Positions 1 through 12,707 of a stretch of DNA of 64,000 nucleotides are shown here, piece after piece. How positions within the stretch are numbered: the first letter of the stretch is position 1; every line of letters begins with the position of its first letter. A model generated the notes under the pieces. The model had not been told where the DNA came from. It did not search any database and saw only the letters and a list, made by a program, of their open reading frames with translations. This DNA comes from Ophiosphaerella korrae (lineage: Eukaryota > Ascomycota > Dothideomycetes > Pleosporales > Phaeosphaeriaceae). The stretch is from NCBI GenBank assembly GCA_028456385.1, contig JALNQF010000008.1, positions 310,001 through 374,000 of the forward strand. Direction: 5' to 3'. Both the position numbers and the translations under genes were made by a program.

Positions 1-1640
1 CATCTCCGACACCTCCAAGATCCTCTTCAATTGCGGTGTCATCCATGCGACCCTCGGCGAGCATGAGAAGGCGGTAAGTGGCCAGCTGCTCTGACCTGCA
101 TAAGCGAGATCGTGCTCATGCATCCACAGGTCGATTGCTACCAGCGCGCTGTGCGTCTGGACCAGTACCTCGCCGTCGCATACTTCCAGCAGGGTGTCTC
201 CAACTTTCTGATGGGCGACTTTGAGGAAGCCCTCGCTAACTTCAACGATACCCTCCTGTACCTGCGCGGCAACAACAACATCGACTATGAGCAGCTCGGC
301 TTGAAATTCAAGCTCTACTCGTGCGAGGTTCTCTTCAACCGTGGTCTCTGCTACATCTACCTGCAGCAGAGGGACGCCGGTCTGCAGGATCTGTCCTTCG
401 CTGCAAAGGAAAAGGTTGTTCCGGATCACGACGTCATCGACGAAGCCATCAACGAATCTGCAGAGGTACGACCCGCGGCACTGCGCTTGCTTGAATGTGT
501 ACTGATCAGCGTTAGGGATACACTGTTTTCTCCATTCCCGTTGGCATTGTCTACCGGCCCAACGAGGCCAAAGTCAAGAATCTCAAGACCAAGGACTATC
601 TTGGAAAGGCGCGTCTAGTCGCCGCCTCAGACCGATCTAATGCATTTACTGGATTCGCTGGAGCTGAGATTAAGAAGGGTGGCCAGGCAGCCAAGGATGA
701 CAGGCCCGAGGACAAGCTCTCCTATGCCGCTACCAACTTGGTGAAGCCAGAGCTCCAGAGTAGAGCGCGTCAACAATCGGAGCCCCCGATGAACCGCAAC
801 GTATTCCCACCTACACCACCCCCGGAGTCCGACGGCCGGAAAGGTAATGGTGATGCTCCAATGAGTCGCGCCCAGTCCGTACGTGGTGGTGGGCCAAAGC
901 CCCAGCCACTGAACCTTGGCCGAGCCGCTTTCAATCAAGAGCCACCCAACGACCCGCCGCGCCGCCAGGGTACCCAGCGATCCGTGTCTGAGCGCCCACC
1001 CCCGAGCCGTTCTGAATCAATGCGTAATCAACGGCAACAGCGCGATTATAAGCCCCGCCGCCGGGGATCAGACGAGGATATCATCGATGACTATTATGAG
1101 AACGATGACGGTTACAGCACCCAACCGTCGCGATCAAGCCGTGGACAAAACGCCCGCTCAAAACAAAGTCGCCGTCCTGCGTACATTGAAGAAGAGGACG
1201 AAGATGATTACGATGGCAGCGACTTGGAGGATGCCGAGTTTGAGATGATGTCGCGCTCCAAGTCCAGGAAACGATCACCTGCACGATCTAACAGATCTGG
1301 TGGTAGTAATCGTGCTACAGGGGGCAAGATTAGGGTGAAAGTTCACGCCGGAGACACTCGTTATGTGTTCATCAACCAGGACACGTCCATGCGTGACTTT
1401 TGGCAGTCGATCAAGGAGAAGTTCGGTGTACGAAACAACTTCAAGGTCGAATTCAAAGACGACGGTGATATGATCACCATGGCGGACCAAGATGATCTAG
1501 AAATGGCTATTGAGACAGCGAAGAGTGTAGCCAGAAGAGAGAATAGTGAGATGGCGAAATTGGAGGTAAGCTATTATCTCTTCTGCTTATACACAAAACA
1601 CATGCTAACACAGTCACAGGTTTGGGTTAGAGAAGTATAG
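1..1640 (+). CDS. noxR: NADPH oxidase regulator NoxR (p67phox-like), 5'-truncated
   Basis: This is the fungal p67phox counterpart, which binds Rac GTPase and activates NADPH oxidase at the plasma membrane or endomembranes for hyphal growth and development. The gene enters the window already inside the TPR region (…GVIHATLGEHEKAVDCY…). TPR helices follow to about base 460, then an activation segment (GYTVFSIPVGIVYRP), a long Pro/Arg/Ser-rich acidic linker (about 740-1310) and a C-terminal PB1 domain (about 1326-1560; IRVKVHAGDTRYVF) with the acidic DDGDMITMADQDDLE motif. Introns are 74-129, 466-515 and 1566-1619. The joined exons keep one frame and end EVWVREV-stop at 1640. The start codon lies upstream of the window. 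The last exon is tiny (21 bases). Family identity is recognised from the TPR-linker-PB1 order; partner binding is family knowledge. Confidence 0.93.
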
Positions 1641-3792
1641 ATTAGAGATACCCCAGCATCACGCATTGCTATGAACAAGTTTCTTTTCGGAGGATTCCGC
1701 ACCCCCTTTACAGTTTTCTTACTTTGTAGCATACATGGCGAGCTTTCAGGCATTCTGCCTTGTCACTGCATAGAAGTTAGGCGCTGCTTGTTGTTTTAAT
1801 CTTAGCGAGCATTGCTCTTTACTCTCTTTCACAGCCGGGCTGTTGATTGTCCGTATTGGATAGTTTGGCGGTTACACGTACGAATGAGCATAATTCATCA
1901 CCACATTCGCAAGGCACAGTTCACGCGCGAGGCCCAGTTTTGTTCCAGCAATATCTATGCATGTGATGCCTTTATTCGCCTGTGCATTAGTCTGAGCTCA
2001 GCGACTTGCAGTATGCATTGTGGCTTTGATAAGGCGTTCAACAGCCCAGTATGCCTTACATCAGGCCAAAAGATACTGTTAGCGCCACCAGCGCTTCTGG
2101 CATCAATCAAGCCCTACTCCAACTTGCGTCTACCCGTGCCACGCCGTGCAGCCTCACTAAGAATTCTTCACAGCCCATGTACCAACAACTCGCCAACCTA
2201 ACATGTCTCTCCACCAAACCATGCCGCAACACCTCCATCGGGCAATCTGAGACGGTTAGCCGGGCCATCCGCATCCTGTTCCTCAAGAAACAGGTACCAT
2301 TGATTGAGGCTACCGCATGCGAGTATCAGACCACTTAGTTTTGACACGAACGGGTAATCGTCATGTTTGATATGCCAAACGCAGTAGTCTCCCGTATCTG
2401 TCACTCTTCCAGAATGACTCGAGGAATTGGCTTTCTGGCTATGCCGCACTGCGTGTTTGGAAAGCGAAGCCTTTTGCGAGTGAGCCGTGGGTGCCAAGCA
2501 TCCGTCACAGAAGGAGACAGGTTCTTGGAGGGCTTAGGTGTTCCAGCAGATGGGATGGGGACAGGGTTCGGGTGAGAAGATGTTCCAGGCGTTTGGTGTG
2601 GACGCAGCGCGGGTTTCAGGATATGCAGATGGGGAGATCATGGCTGCTGATCCTCATGGTTAGTAGTGACGTATCAGGGTTGTGAAAATCGGATTTTCAG
2701 GTACACGATACGAAACGCCTGGGGAAAAAAAAATACAGTCTATAATATGATTATCGTGTGAGTAGATGTTGTCAAATTGATTTGTACAAATCTTGCTGCA
2801 TTTCAGCAAGAATTTTATGCGCGCAATCCTGAGCGCCATCCTATTGTCTTCTTTTCAGATAGACTCCACACTTTGTACATTATTGGGGGCATCAAGTTGT
2901 TCTTTACACTACAAAGCCCACTCTTCAAGCTTGGCCGCCTCGTAACGTGGTGCGCGTTTTCGTTGGTCATTCATCGCTCATGCGGGGAGCAGGATCTCAG
3001 CCCAACTGCTGTGCAGAAATGTAACACCAATCTGCAGATGAAGTGTCAGTCTTGTCCCGTGCGCTATGAGTGCTAGTAGCCAGTGCGACAGCATCCATGG
3101 TGCATTTCGTCTCCACTTCATGCTCAACACTATAATCCGAGATGTGGGTAGCTTACGGCAAACATTGCTACCGCGCCAATGACGCTCCTATTCTCTTTGT
3201 CTGTGAATGCTTGAATTGTAGTTCGTGCAAAGCTAGGCTCCGCGACGGTACGGCCCTTTCCGTGGAGCTGCTTAGGAGGCATGGTGGTTAGGTGGATTGT
3301 GGGATAGCTATACAGGATATTAGGTTTGTGAAGTTTCCATACGCAATTGGGAAATCATACTGGTGAAGCAAAATTTGGATTAGCTGTCTTCTGTTGATGC
3401 TGCAATTGACTGTTGTTGCTTTGTCGATGAATCGAAGCTTGAGAAACTTTTGGCGGGCGTCATACGCTTATGTCATCGCATTGGTATAACTACCACCCTT
3501 CAAGGAACAGAACCTTTACATCACTCTGGTAATAATGAAAAGTCCACATACTAAATAAATGGGATCACCAGTTAATATTGATCTTAGTAATAGATGAAGT
3601 TGACTCAATTAAATTGATGGTCTAGTATTTTCATCCCTCACTCGGCCGCCAACATTGTGCTCAAATGGTATCTTAGTTCTACTCTCGAATTACAGTTCAC
3701 ACCCTAGAATATAAATTGCACACCAAGCCCCCTACATAACCGGATTTAAGCCGCTGGGTAATGACGAGGATGTTGTGACCATCGCACTCGCT
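1641..3792. other. Intergenic, convergent noxR/uricase 3' ends
   Basis: This 2.15 kb lies between two convergent genes. It has only short unconvincing open frames, a run of nine A at about 2725-2733 and an AT-rich part at about 3530-3720. I see no tRNA, transposon or conserved protein fragment. Confidence 0.6.
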
Positions 3793-4794
3793 TTACAGCT
3801 TCGACTTAGTGCCTTTGCGGGAAACGGTGCACTGAATCAGACCGTTGGGGTCAGATTGGGGGGCCAGGACAGTGGCGTCCTTGCCTAAATTTTGAATACC
3901 CTTGTGCCACGAGAGATCTGCGAGATATGTTAGCTACAATTTGACTAGGAGATTTGTTGATGCTTACCAATTTCAAAGTAGTGCTTGTTTGGCAGGGAAT
4001 AGTCAACAGCCTCAATTTGAGGAATGGTGGCAAGAATCTTATCACACATCTTGTACATAGTAGCTTGAACGCTGGCACTATCGTCCTCGGCAAAGAGCTT
4101 CATTGTGATGTCCCTCGCTGCCTTCCAGGCGGCATTGAAATCCACGGCTTTAGCCTCTGCCACGTTCTTGAACAGCTTCCATTGCCAACCAGCCTCGATC
4201 TCAGTGCTGAGGATACGGTCCCAAGTCTCGGGAAGCTTAGTGTATTCATCGCGGTGGAAACCGTGGAAAGCGGATCCGGTGCTCTTGAGCACTAAGAGTT
4301 TCTCAATCTTGGAGCGAATGGAAACACCCTGGCCTTCCCTTGTAACAGACTCAATTACACGGAGTTCGTCGCCGTCACGGTAGAATGAATGAGGGTGCGG
4401 CTTGCCGTCAATGCTCATGCGTGTCCATCGGTGCTGGACAATCTTTACGTGCGCAGCATGGATGTGTGGATATGTGGAGACGAAGTGATCACCGATGATG
4501 GCAGCAAACTGTTCGGGAGGATCGATAGGGTGCTGTTTGGCCAAGATGTAGGTGGTCTGTTTCTGGGTGTCGGTGGCAACAACGACTGAGTTGTTAGCCT
4601 GTGTGTAACTACAGATTGTTAGCATATGGTTATTCAAAGTCTCGACAACCGACTCACGAAGTCTCGATATCTCCCTCTAGTAGGATACGGACTGTCTGTT
4701 CAACGACAGTGTGGATGCCGGTCTTGGGGTCTTTATCGACCTTGTATAGGCGGACATTGTCCTTGCCGTAACGGGCGTAGGATAGCTGAGACAT
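3793..4794 (-). CDS. uaZ: Urate oxidase (uricase), peroxisomal
   Basis: Uricase oxidises urate to 5-hydroxyisourate plus H2O2 in purine catabolism. The start is the ATG at 4794 (MSQLSYARYGKDNVRLYKV). There are two introns (4609-4657 and 3918-3967), and phases join as IETS|YTQANNS and FEIG|DLSWHKG. The active-site region VVVATDTQKQTTYILAKQ and the segments IDGKPHPHSFYRDGDE, GSAFHGFHRDEYTKLPET and YSLPNKHYFEID are typical of the family. The chain ends KGTKSKL, a canonical PTS1 peroxisome signal, encoded only if the third exon is included. Length is about 300 residues, as usual. It is divergent from the Rictor gene. A four-copy 12 bp repeat lies about 90 bp upstream; the frame stays open through it but has no ATG, so I treat it as leader or promoter. 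Confidence 0.96.
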
Positions 4795-5723
4795 GGTGAC
4801 TGGAGCCTTACTATGAGATGTGGAGGGTACAAAATGGATACTGAAGCTCAATGCGGTAGGAGTGAGTAGCTCAGGTGTCAATGGCAAGCTAGATGGCAAG
4901 CTAGATGGCAAGCTAGATGGTAAGCTAGGAGTGAGTGGTGTCAAGTGTCACGGGGGGGTTGATGATAGTTATAGTCTGATCGGCAGACCCTTATCTGGTC
5001 ACTATGAACGGGATGCACCGGTCGGCACGGAGCTGCTTTTCTCGATTAGAGCGCAAAAGAGCTCTGGACGACCGACATCAGAGGCGGCCAGCTAGGCGAT
5101 TCCATTCGTTGACATGGCCGTCGGCGACCTCCGCGCGAGGAGCTCCAGGATAGCGGCTAGACGCGACCAGGGCACGTGACTCTGCTCCCCGCCGCGACAT
5201 GTGCGATAGGTTGGGAAGCGATGAGGCTTGGGGGTGCTGTGGGCCAGGCCTGCGCGAAATCAGGCCAGTGTGGTGAGGTTTGTGAGCTGGAAGTGTGTTG
5301 CTGCCACTGTGCAGTTATGAAAGCGGCAACCTGGCATGCAGCAGCATGGGAGAGAAATGCATGGCACGGACGCCTAGCAGGTAGATGGGCGTCCCACCTT
5401 TGAGACATTGGCGGGCAGCCTCCCGTGTCCATGCACACATTGAAGGAACCGCAACATCACCAGCACCCAGACAACCACCTATTGCAGCCCTCACCGTCCC
5501 TCTCACCTCGCTAGCCGCAATTGCTGTAGTCGCGGTACACACCAACTGTTGCCGTGTTCCCAGTCGCTTTCTCCCTTGACTGCAACGCCCCACCACCACC
5601 CATCGCCTAGCTATATACGCTCTATTGGCTGCACTTCCCTATACGACGGCCCATGCGGCACGGGCACAGCCAAACCGCAAGAGGGAAATGCGATGCGGTT
5701 GGAAAGTCCACGGTTAAGGCCAT
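4795..5723. promoter_or_regulatory. Shared upstream region of uricase (-) and Rictor (+)
   Basis: A 929 bp divergent intergenic region. It holds the 12 bp repeat near the uricase side and a GC-richer stretch (5100-5560) towards Rictor. A stop codon (5715-5717) lies in frame just upstream of the Rictor ATG and fixes that start. Open frames inside it look like noise. No defined regulator site could be assigned. Confidence 0.5.
4881..4928. repeat. 12 bp tandem repeat, 4 copies, uricase upstream region
   Basis: Four head-to-tail copies of atggcaagctag, with one mismatch in the last copy (atggtaagctag). They lie 87-134 bp upstream of the uricase ATG, probably in the 5' UTR or promoter. Confidence 0.9.
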
Positions 5724-8700
5724 ATGACGGATCAAGGCTCCCTTCTTGCGCCCAGCCGAAGTAGAGATGGCCGCGCTCTATCGTCCGCGACCACCGCGGC
5801 AAGCGTCATGTCGCGGGGCGGCCAGTCGTCATACGCGACTGCCAACACGGGGCCAGGCAGCTTCAACTCCCAACTAACGCCCACGACGTCAGCTGATGGA
5901 AGGCTGCGCCCAAGCTTTGACATGCATGCCATTACCGTAGGCGACAACGACAACACCACAACTGAACAGCGGCAGGCCGACCTGCAGGACCAGATCGAGA
6001 AGGAGACCAAGATCAAGATCGGCTCAGAAAACCTGCTCGAGGCATTGACCGCGAAAAATGCCAAGAGGGACCAGCGGTTGCAGGTTGAGGAGCAGCTCAA
6101 TATATCCAACAAGAAGCTGGCACAGCTCAAGGTTGGCCTAGCAGCAGAAATCCAGAGGGCAAAGGACATCAAATCGCCGCCAGTCGACCCCCAAAGTAGG
6201 CTCTCGTTCCTGTTCCGCCGCAATCTGTCGCGCTCGCCCTCTCGCCATGTTGTAAAGAACGAAGAGGAGGAAGACGAGGAGTCAGAATCGCCGACATTTG
6301 TGCTAGCCGAAATACTGCAAGCCCTCGAGGCGCAAGGCATGCAGCCTGAATACTATGTAGAGCGGGCAAACTCCCTAGTCCTGCTATTCCGACGACATCC
6401 AACGCTCAAGTATGACCTGGCGTGGTCAATCTTTGGTCTTCGAATGCAGACAATGCTTCTCAGTGACAGTCGCGAAGTTGTAGCAGCTGCGTACAGAGTC
6501 ATGCGATACGCATTTACTGACCGCAAATCCCTACGTATTATTCGAGGCCTCCACACAGACTATCTCGTCATCTTATCTCTGGTGAAGGAAGGCAAAGCCA
6601 GTGTTGAGAGAGAACAAGCGATGAAGTTTGTTCGTGCATTTCTTGATGTCAAAGATGGGGTTCATGAGATCGCACGGGCTGTGGTTCGCATCATCGTAGC
6701 GGTGGCAGAACATGCAGACGATCGACTTAAAAACATTGCAACTTTAACTCTAGCGGAAATTCTCGTGAGGAAGCCATCCCTCCTTGTCGATGCAGGTGGT
6801 ATGGGTGTACTGGCTGATGCGCTTGGGGAAGGCAGCTATCAAGCTGCTGAAAGTGTAGGCGCATCTATACTATATCTTCTAGACACTCCGCGACGGCGTC
6901 GACTCTTACGCTCTGGTCGTGAACTGGAGGCCCCTTTCGCCATGTTCACGGATGCAAATGCAAACCACGGGCATTTGCATGAGCAAAAGCTGAAAATCAA
7001 CGCCAAAGTCATCACCTCTTTGCTAAGAAGCTGGTCTGGTCTTCTTACCTTATGTATGAACGACTTCCTTCCTCTACGGTCTCTTTTGCTATCACTGCAA
7101 ATACCCGCCCCCTACGTTCGTAACATCATACTAGAACTCCTCTTCGACTTGCTGCGGATCAAGCCTCCATCATGGTCCTCTTCCTTCGTAGCTGGTCGAA
7201 GACTTACCACCTACATGCGAGTCACGAATTTAAGAAATCAACAGATTAAAGATTCATCTGGTTTAGGCACCGAGGACAATGCAAACAAATGGAGCTTGTT
7301 AGATCACTACGTGTCAGTAGTACTTGCTGCTTTTTTGCATGCAGGCCTAGTGCCAGCTTTGCTACTTGCCGAAGAAGATTCTTTAACACCAGCATTGAAA
7401 CGGAAAACGATATTGTTGCTTGGAGAAGTGCTCAAGATGGCTAATGAGCTTCTGCCACCATCATGGAGTGCACAGCTTCAGGTCTTGCCGCAACTACTAC
7501 ACTCAGCTGCATCATTTCAATCAGAAGATCGCTTTGCCGCCATTGGCACGATCTATCAAGTGGACAGTGTAAATCGAACCTTGTATCGATCAGGCCCAGC
7601 AACGCTACACACCAACAAAGTCGCCACTAGTACTGATGGAAGTGCATCAAACCGGCAAACAGATCCATCAAAGGTACAAGCCGCAATGCAAGTCGATGAA
7701 ACATCATTTAGAGGTTTGGTGGTTGATACGCAAGTGCTTAGCACAGTGTCTTTTCAAAAATGGAGATGGGATCTAATCCTGACCATCATTGAGGGCCCTT
7801 TGCTCAACGCTAAGCGTCTTGACGAGGCTATGAGAAGCTCAAAATTTGTGCATCGCCTCCTCGGATTCTATCGCCCATTCAAATACAGATTTTCGGAAAT
7901 AAAGAACACGAAGCCAAACCAACGATACGTCCGAGCAGGATGTGCATTGATACATACCCTCTTGCAAAATCCAGAAGGCGCCAAATACCTTGGTGAGAGT
8001 AAGTTTGTTCGGCAGCTTGCAGAGTGCTTGTCACATTTCGATAGAATGAGTGGCCTGACATCTGAGTCTCCAATCTTCCAAACCGACCGCATGAACGAAA
8101 CTCTTACCGGGGGTTACTTTGCGCTTATAGGCGCTTTGACAAAGGACCCGAGAGGCATCCAGATCTTGGAGCGATGGAGGGTCATCAATATGTTCTACCA
8201 CATTGTTGAACTCAACGAACGTGATGATCTGATCAAAACACTTTTGAGCAATATGGATTACAGCCTGGACGGACATCTACGCATCGTTATCTCGAAGGCG
8301 ATGACATCGTGTTCAAAAGAGATCCGAATTTTTGCGACCAGATTGTTACGCAGGTATGCGACAAAGCCAATGCAACTCACGAGCTTCACCGGCGTCGCAG
8401 AATGGGCTATCAAGTTGCTTGTAACACAGCTCTACGATCCCGATGTCGAGGTCTGTGAAGTAGCCATCAAAATATTGGAAGAGGCTTGCAATCAAACCGA
8501 GTCTCTGGAATTTGTTGTCAAATGTCGTCCAGCATTGGACCATCTAGGCGAGATTGGGGCACCATTGCTGCTTCGGTTTTTGTCAACATCAGTCGGGTAT
8601 CACTATCTTGATGGATTAGATTATATAACAAGAGAGATGGACGACTGGTTCCTTGGCAGGAATGACAACTACGTGGCGTTGATCGAGGCCTCTATGGCTC

Positions 8701-9704
8701 GTGCACTTTCCGATGTCCCTGAGAAACCGTCAGCTCAGCTTTCATACGACGACACACCTGAGAACCCCGAATATGGACTTGTGCCACCGCACTTCTACCG
8801 CGAACTTACCAGGACAAAGGAAGGATGTAAACTCCTCAAACAAAAGGGTCATTTTGATGAATTTGCGGCCAGTATTCGTGACTTTGCCATGGAAGATGAT
8901 GACCCAGAGATCATTCTCAAGGTCAAAGGTTGCTTGTGGGCTGTTGGTAACGTTGGTTCGATGGAGCTTGGTGCACCATTCCTCGATGGCTCTGATGTGG
9001 TGGAATGGATTGTAAAAATTGCAGAAGAATCTGAGGTTATGTCACTGAGGGGCACTGCTTTCTACGTCTTAGGTTTGATTTCGCGAAGTCTGCACGGACA
9101 GGAGATTCTACTGGAATACGGATGGGATGGTGCTATCAACGATGCCGGGGAGGCTCTAGGATTTTGCCTCCCTCTGCATTTCCAGAAGCTATTCATGGTG
9201 AGTGTATTATCCTGCAAGCTGTCGACATCACAACTGACATGGTGCAGATGAAGCCATGGGTAGCCAAATCTGAGGATATCAGCTGGAAACGGAAAGTAGA
9301 TGTTCAGGTTGCTATCACAGATAGTGAACCTACTAGTGCGCGTATCTTGAAGCTTGCGACTGATCTGGGTAACACGGTGCTAGCAAAAAAAGCTGCAAAT
9401 GATTTGCAGAGGTCAGTACTATGAGCAGCTTTATCAGGTTGTGTGCTGATCTGATTATAACAGCATCAAATCAAAGAAAGGAATAGGTTTCAGCAGACCT
9501 TCAATATTCCACAAAGTTATGCAGATCCTCGAGGCGCATCATTTCCGTCTCCCAGCTTGTCGATTCGTTCTGGATCTGTTTGATAAGCGGGTGCTAGAGC
9601 AAATTGTGCTCGACGAGGAGGATGAGGAGGAGGAAGAAAGTAGCGAGTCGGACTCGGAGTCTGAGGTAGAACAAGCAGAAGTAAATGGGGTGAAGGCATC
9701 GTGA
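5724..9704 (+). CDS. ste16: TORC2 subunit Rictor/Ste16 (Tsc11/Avo3-like)
   Basis: This is the scaffold of TOR complex 2, which controls AGC kinases, actin and membrane homeostasis. The ATG at 5724 follows an in-frame stop, and the protein is about 1292 residues. In order: a low-complexity N-terminus; an HR1-like coiled coil (about residues 85-150); a Ser/acidic linker; the helical-repeat Rictor N-terminal region (about 190-560, FVLAEILQALEAQGMQPEYY); a middle region (about 620-850, with MQVDETSFRGLVVDTQVL and NQRYVRAGCALIHTLLQNPEG); the Rictor V-type domain (about 1030-1130, TKEGCKLLKQKGHF); and an acidic Glu/Ser-rich tail. Introns are 9198-9247 and 9412-9463, both near the 3' end, and the joined frame ends VNGVKAS at 9704. 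Orthology rests on domain order and characteristic segments. It is divergent from uricase with no evident functional link. Confidence 0.93.
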
Positions 9705-11033
9705 AGGGGTCCACCTGGCAGAATCCAACTCGAGATTCTTGGCGTTCTGGCTTGCGGCAGGTAACCTTGGAATTGTACACTAGTGTTCGGATGGATCAGG
9801 CGAGTTGGGGCCAGGACCTTGCATAGCTATGGAGTTTTGACGGCACCTATCAAAAGCCAAGTAGGTGTGTGCTACTTTGGGAGATATTACGCGAGAAGCA
9901 ACGGTTTGCAATGTACTCTAGCGGGGCTGAACCGGTGCAGAGATAGACGCGAGCGTTTGACAAAGTTATGCATCATTTGACACCGGTGAAGCGAGAAGGA
10001 GCACACGCCCCGCTTCGAGTGCGTCACCAAAAGGTTCTTTGAGTACCGGCGACGTGTGTTGACAGCCGCTTAGGTAGCGGGCTAGCCGGTGGTTGCACAA
10101 CGCCTTGAATCGACGTGCATCAATGACGCGTGCAAGCCTTGGTGGCTAGCTGGCGAAGGCGGTTCTCTGCAAGGCCGGCGGCACCATGTATGTGGTGTGG
10201 CTTGCGGCTGAATGATGAAGATCTGATAAGCAGGGTGGCCACCAGGCGGAAGAGGGTATCAAGGCAGTGAATGCATCTGTCCCCAGACTGAGCTAAAGGC
10301 CATGGCAACGGACAGGCTGATTCGAGAAGTAGAGAAGAAGGGCTAGCAGGTAGCCCCCGAGTCCCCGCGCACCTGGCTCGAGCACGAGAAGAGCAAGTGG
10401 TTGCCAATACGCCAAGCGCCGTGCTCGTTTTATATCGGACCATCCGTGATTGGACTAGCAACACACTCGATGGACGGCCAAAATGTCGATTTAGAGGCAG
10501 CACCACCCTGGCTGGCTGATCGGATTCGCCTTGAACGGAAACCCAGCCTGCGCGAAACACCAGCCTGCTGGACTGGATCGGTCGATCTCACAACTATCCA
10601 CAATGGATGACCTCTGCACTTTCTGGCACATGGCACGAGGCCCGACTTGCTCTGGCTCGTTCCACCTGGCCTTCACCACTACCGCCCACGCCCTCCGCAC
10701 CACTGTCGCCTCCCACATCCCTTATTACTCCCCATCCACGGTTTTCTCTTTCTCTTGAACAAGTACAGCATTCGCCGTTGCGTTCCGTTCCTGCGTCAGC
10801 ACACGCACAGCCGGCTCTACCCTCCCCGCCGTTTCACCTAGTCTCATCCGCGACCTTCATAGGCCTCGATATCTCCAACCCTCATCATCGTCTTTGCATT
10901 GTTTTGACTTGCATCACCACCACCACCACCCCTCCTCGTGCTCACGTGCGCACCCGCTGCCGCATTTACTTTCCCGGACCGGCGCTGCACAGTATATGGC
11001 CGACATCACCTCTATACGGCCAGCTGCATCTAC
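9705..11033. other. Intergenic; CT-rich leader before the RING-LON gene
   Basis: This 1.3 kb separates two same-strand genes. The last 400 bases (about 10620-11030) are C/T- and CCACC-rich, typical of fungal promoters and 5' leaders. I see no supported gene; overlapping open frames on both strands lack family features. Confidence 0.55.
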
Positions 11034-12707
11034 ATGAATCGCCAAGGGAGAAACGGTCGGTCCATTGCGAAAAGGATCGAGCACTCCTTCGAACCGCGAG
11101 TGCCGCTTCAGGGCTTCATGGTCACCGATGGGGCGCCACCAGAGTCTGCCAAGCTTGGGCCATTGGATCCTCACTGCGATGCTAGACAACTGGTCCGGCT
11201 TGTTCAATGTCCGAGATGTTCGTGGCCGCTGAGCACACCTGTAACGCTACCCTGTGGTCATACCGTCTGTCGTGGTTGTCTGCCTGCGGCCCGGCCTCGA
11301 GCCAACATATCCTACCCGAATACTCCAGATCGGCTTACCGGCATTGCCTGTCCCCTGTTGGGCTGTGGGGCCGAGCATGCATCTGCCGAGTGCTCCGTAG
11401 ACGTCACGTTGGCCAAGCTCATAGAGTTGATCCAAGCCGAGATAGCGCAACACAGACCTTCCTCAGACGATACCCCAACACATCTCTATGAAATATTACA
11501 GGTTAATGAGAATTTTTCAATTGAAGAGAAGGAAAAAACTAGACATCAAGGTCATGACGAGATTTTACACGGTGGACGTTTGGTATCAACCTTCACTTTG
11601 GCTGAAATGGGCAAACTCCGGTATAGTTCCGAAGTAAAATATGAAACAATGTCAGCGACTGGAGATACGTACGAGGCTTTAGACATGCGCGTGTTTGAAG
11701 CACTACAGGAAGTAACGCAGAAGGAGCTGGATTGCCTTGTCTGTTATAATCTCATGTTACATCCCACGACAACCACATGCGGCCACACCTTCTGTCGCCG
11801 ATGTCTCACCCGCGCCATGGACCACAGCAACATTTGTCCTTTCTGTAGAAGGAACCTACATGTGCCGGCGTCGCTACAGAACCAAAGCGGAAACGCTATT
11901 CTCGACTCTCTGTTGAATGGCATGTGCTCGGATCTCATCACAGCACGCGCTACGGCGCTGAGAGTAGAAGAACAAGCAGGAGACGATGTCCTCAATACCC
12001 CATTATTTATCTGCACATTGTCACTGCCGACAATGCCAACCTTTCTTCACATATTTGAACCACGATACCGATTAATGATGCGACGCGTCATCGAGGGCAA
12101 TAAACGGTTTGGAATGGTTATGTGTAATCGAACATCAGCTCCACAAGGCGACCTTGGTGGAACACAGTTTTTGGAGTACGGTACGCTTCTCGAAATTGTC
12201 AACTTCGAATTATTACAAGATGGTCGGAGTTATATCGAGGCCCGAGGTGTCGGTCGGTTCAGAGTCAGGGACCATGGTATGCTGGATGGTTACAACGTCG
12301 GTCGTGTAGAGCGTGTCGAGGATGTCTCTCTTGCAGAAGAAGGATCAGCAGAACAGCGCGAGACGACCATGGCACGCGATTATGCTGAAGCCTTCTTCCG
12401 CCAGCAACCGCAAAGAGCACTCCCCACCGACGTTGCTATTGAATCCTTGTCAACACAACAACTCCTTGACAGTTGTACCTCGTTTGTTCGAGAAATGCGC
12501 GAGGCTAGTGCCCCGTGGTTGAGAGCGCGTATAATTCAAGTATATGGCGAACCACCAGAGGACCCTGCATTGTTCCCATATTGGTTTGCCTCCGTGGTGC
12601 CAGTCGTTGAAGAAGAAAAATACGTCTTGTTACGGACCACACGCGTCCGTGAGCGCTTGAAGATTGTGTACTCATGGATTGGCCGAATGCGTGGCCAACG
12701 ATGGTAA
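11034..12707 (+). CDS. LON domain and RING finger protein (LONRF-like E3 ligase)
   Basis: A predicted cytosolic or nuclear E3 ubiquitin ligase of the LONRF type. From the ATG at 11034 (MNRQGRNGRSIAKR) it is 557 residues. A first RING-like module (about residues 57-115; CPRCSWPLSTPVTLPCGHTVCRGC) is followed by a linker. A canonical C3HC4 RING comes next (about 233-273; CLVCYNLMLHPTTTTCGHTFCRRC…CPFC). A LON substrate-binding domain runs from about 320 (LPTMPTFLHIFEPRYRLMMRR), with no protease domain. The open frame continues upstream only from a GTG, so ATG 11034 or ATG 11118 is the start. The stop TAA overlaps a possible splice donor (ggtaagt at 12703), so a short extra 3' exon cannot be excluded. 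Activity as a ligase is inferred from the RINGs. Confidence 0.88.
   Translation: MNRQGRNGRSIAKRIEHSFEPRVPLQGFMVTDGAPPESAKLGPLDPHCDARQLVRLVQCPRCSWPLSTPVTLPCGHTVCRGCLPAARPRANISYPNTPDRLTGIACPLLGCGAEHASAECSVDVTLAKLIELIQAEIAQHRPSSDDTPTHLYEILQVNENFSIEEKEKTRHQGHDEILHGGRLVSTFTLAEMGKLRYSSEVKYETMSATGDTYEALDMRVFEALQEVTQKELDCLVCYNLMLHPTTTTCGHTFCRRCLTRAMDHSNICPFCRRNLHVPASLQNQSGNAILDSLLNGMCSDLITARATALRVEEQAGDDVLNTPLFICTLSLPTMPTFLHIFEPRYRLMMRRVIEGNKRFGMVMCNRTSAPQGDLGGTQFLEYGTLLEIVNFELLQDGRSYIEARGVGRFRVRDHGMLDGYNVGRVERVEDVSLAEEGSAEQRETTMARDYAEAFFRQQPQRALPTDVAIESLSTQQLLDSCTSFVREMREASAPWLRARIIQVYGEPPEDPALFPYWFASVVPVVEEEKYVLLRTTRVRERLKIVYSWIGRMRGQRW

Noticed and set aside
1812..2685. Several short plus-strand frames after noxR
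   Set aside because: Short, overlapping, no conserved segment; more likely 3' and intergenic DNA.
4795..4944. N-terminal extension of uricase through the 12 bp repeat
   Set aside because: The frame is open but begins only with a TTG, while the ATG at 4794 gives the normal uricase N-terminus.
10120..10560. Minus-strand open frame of about 146 codons
   Set aside because: Arg-, Ser- and Cys-rich composition without family features, in a promoter-like region; looks like a chance frame.
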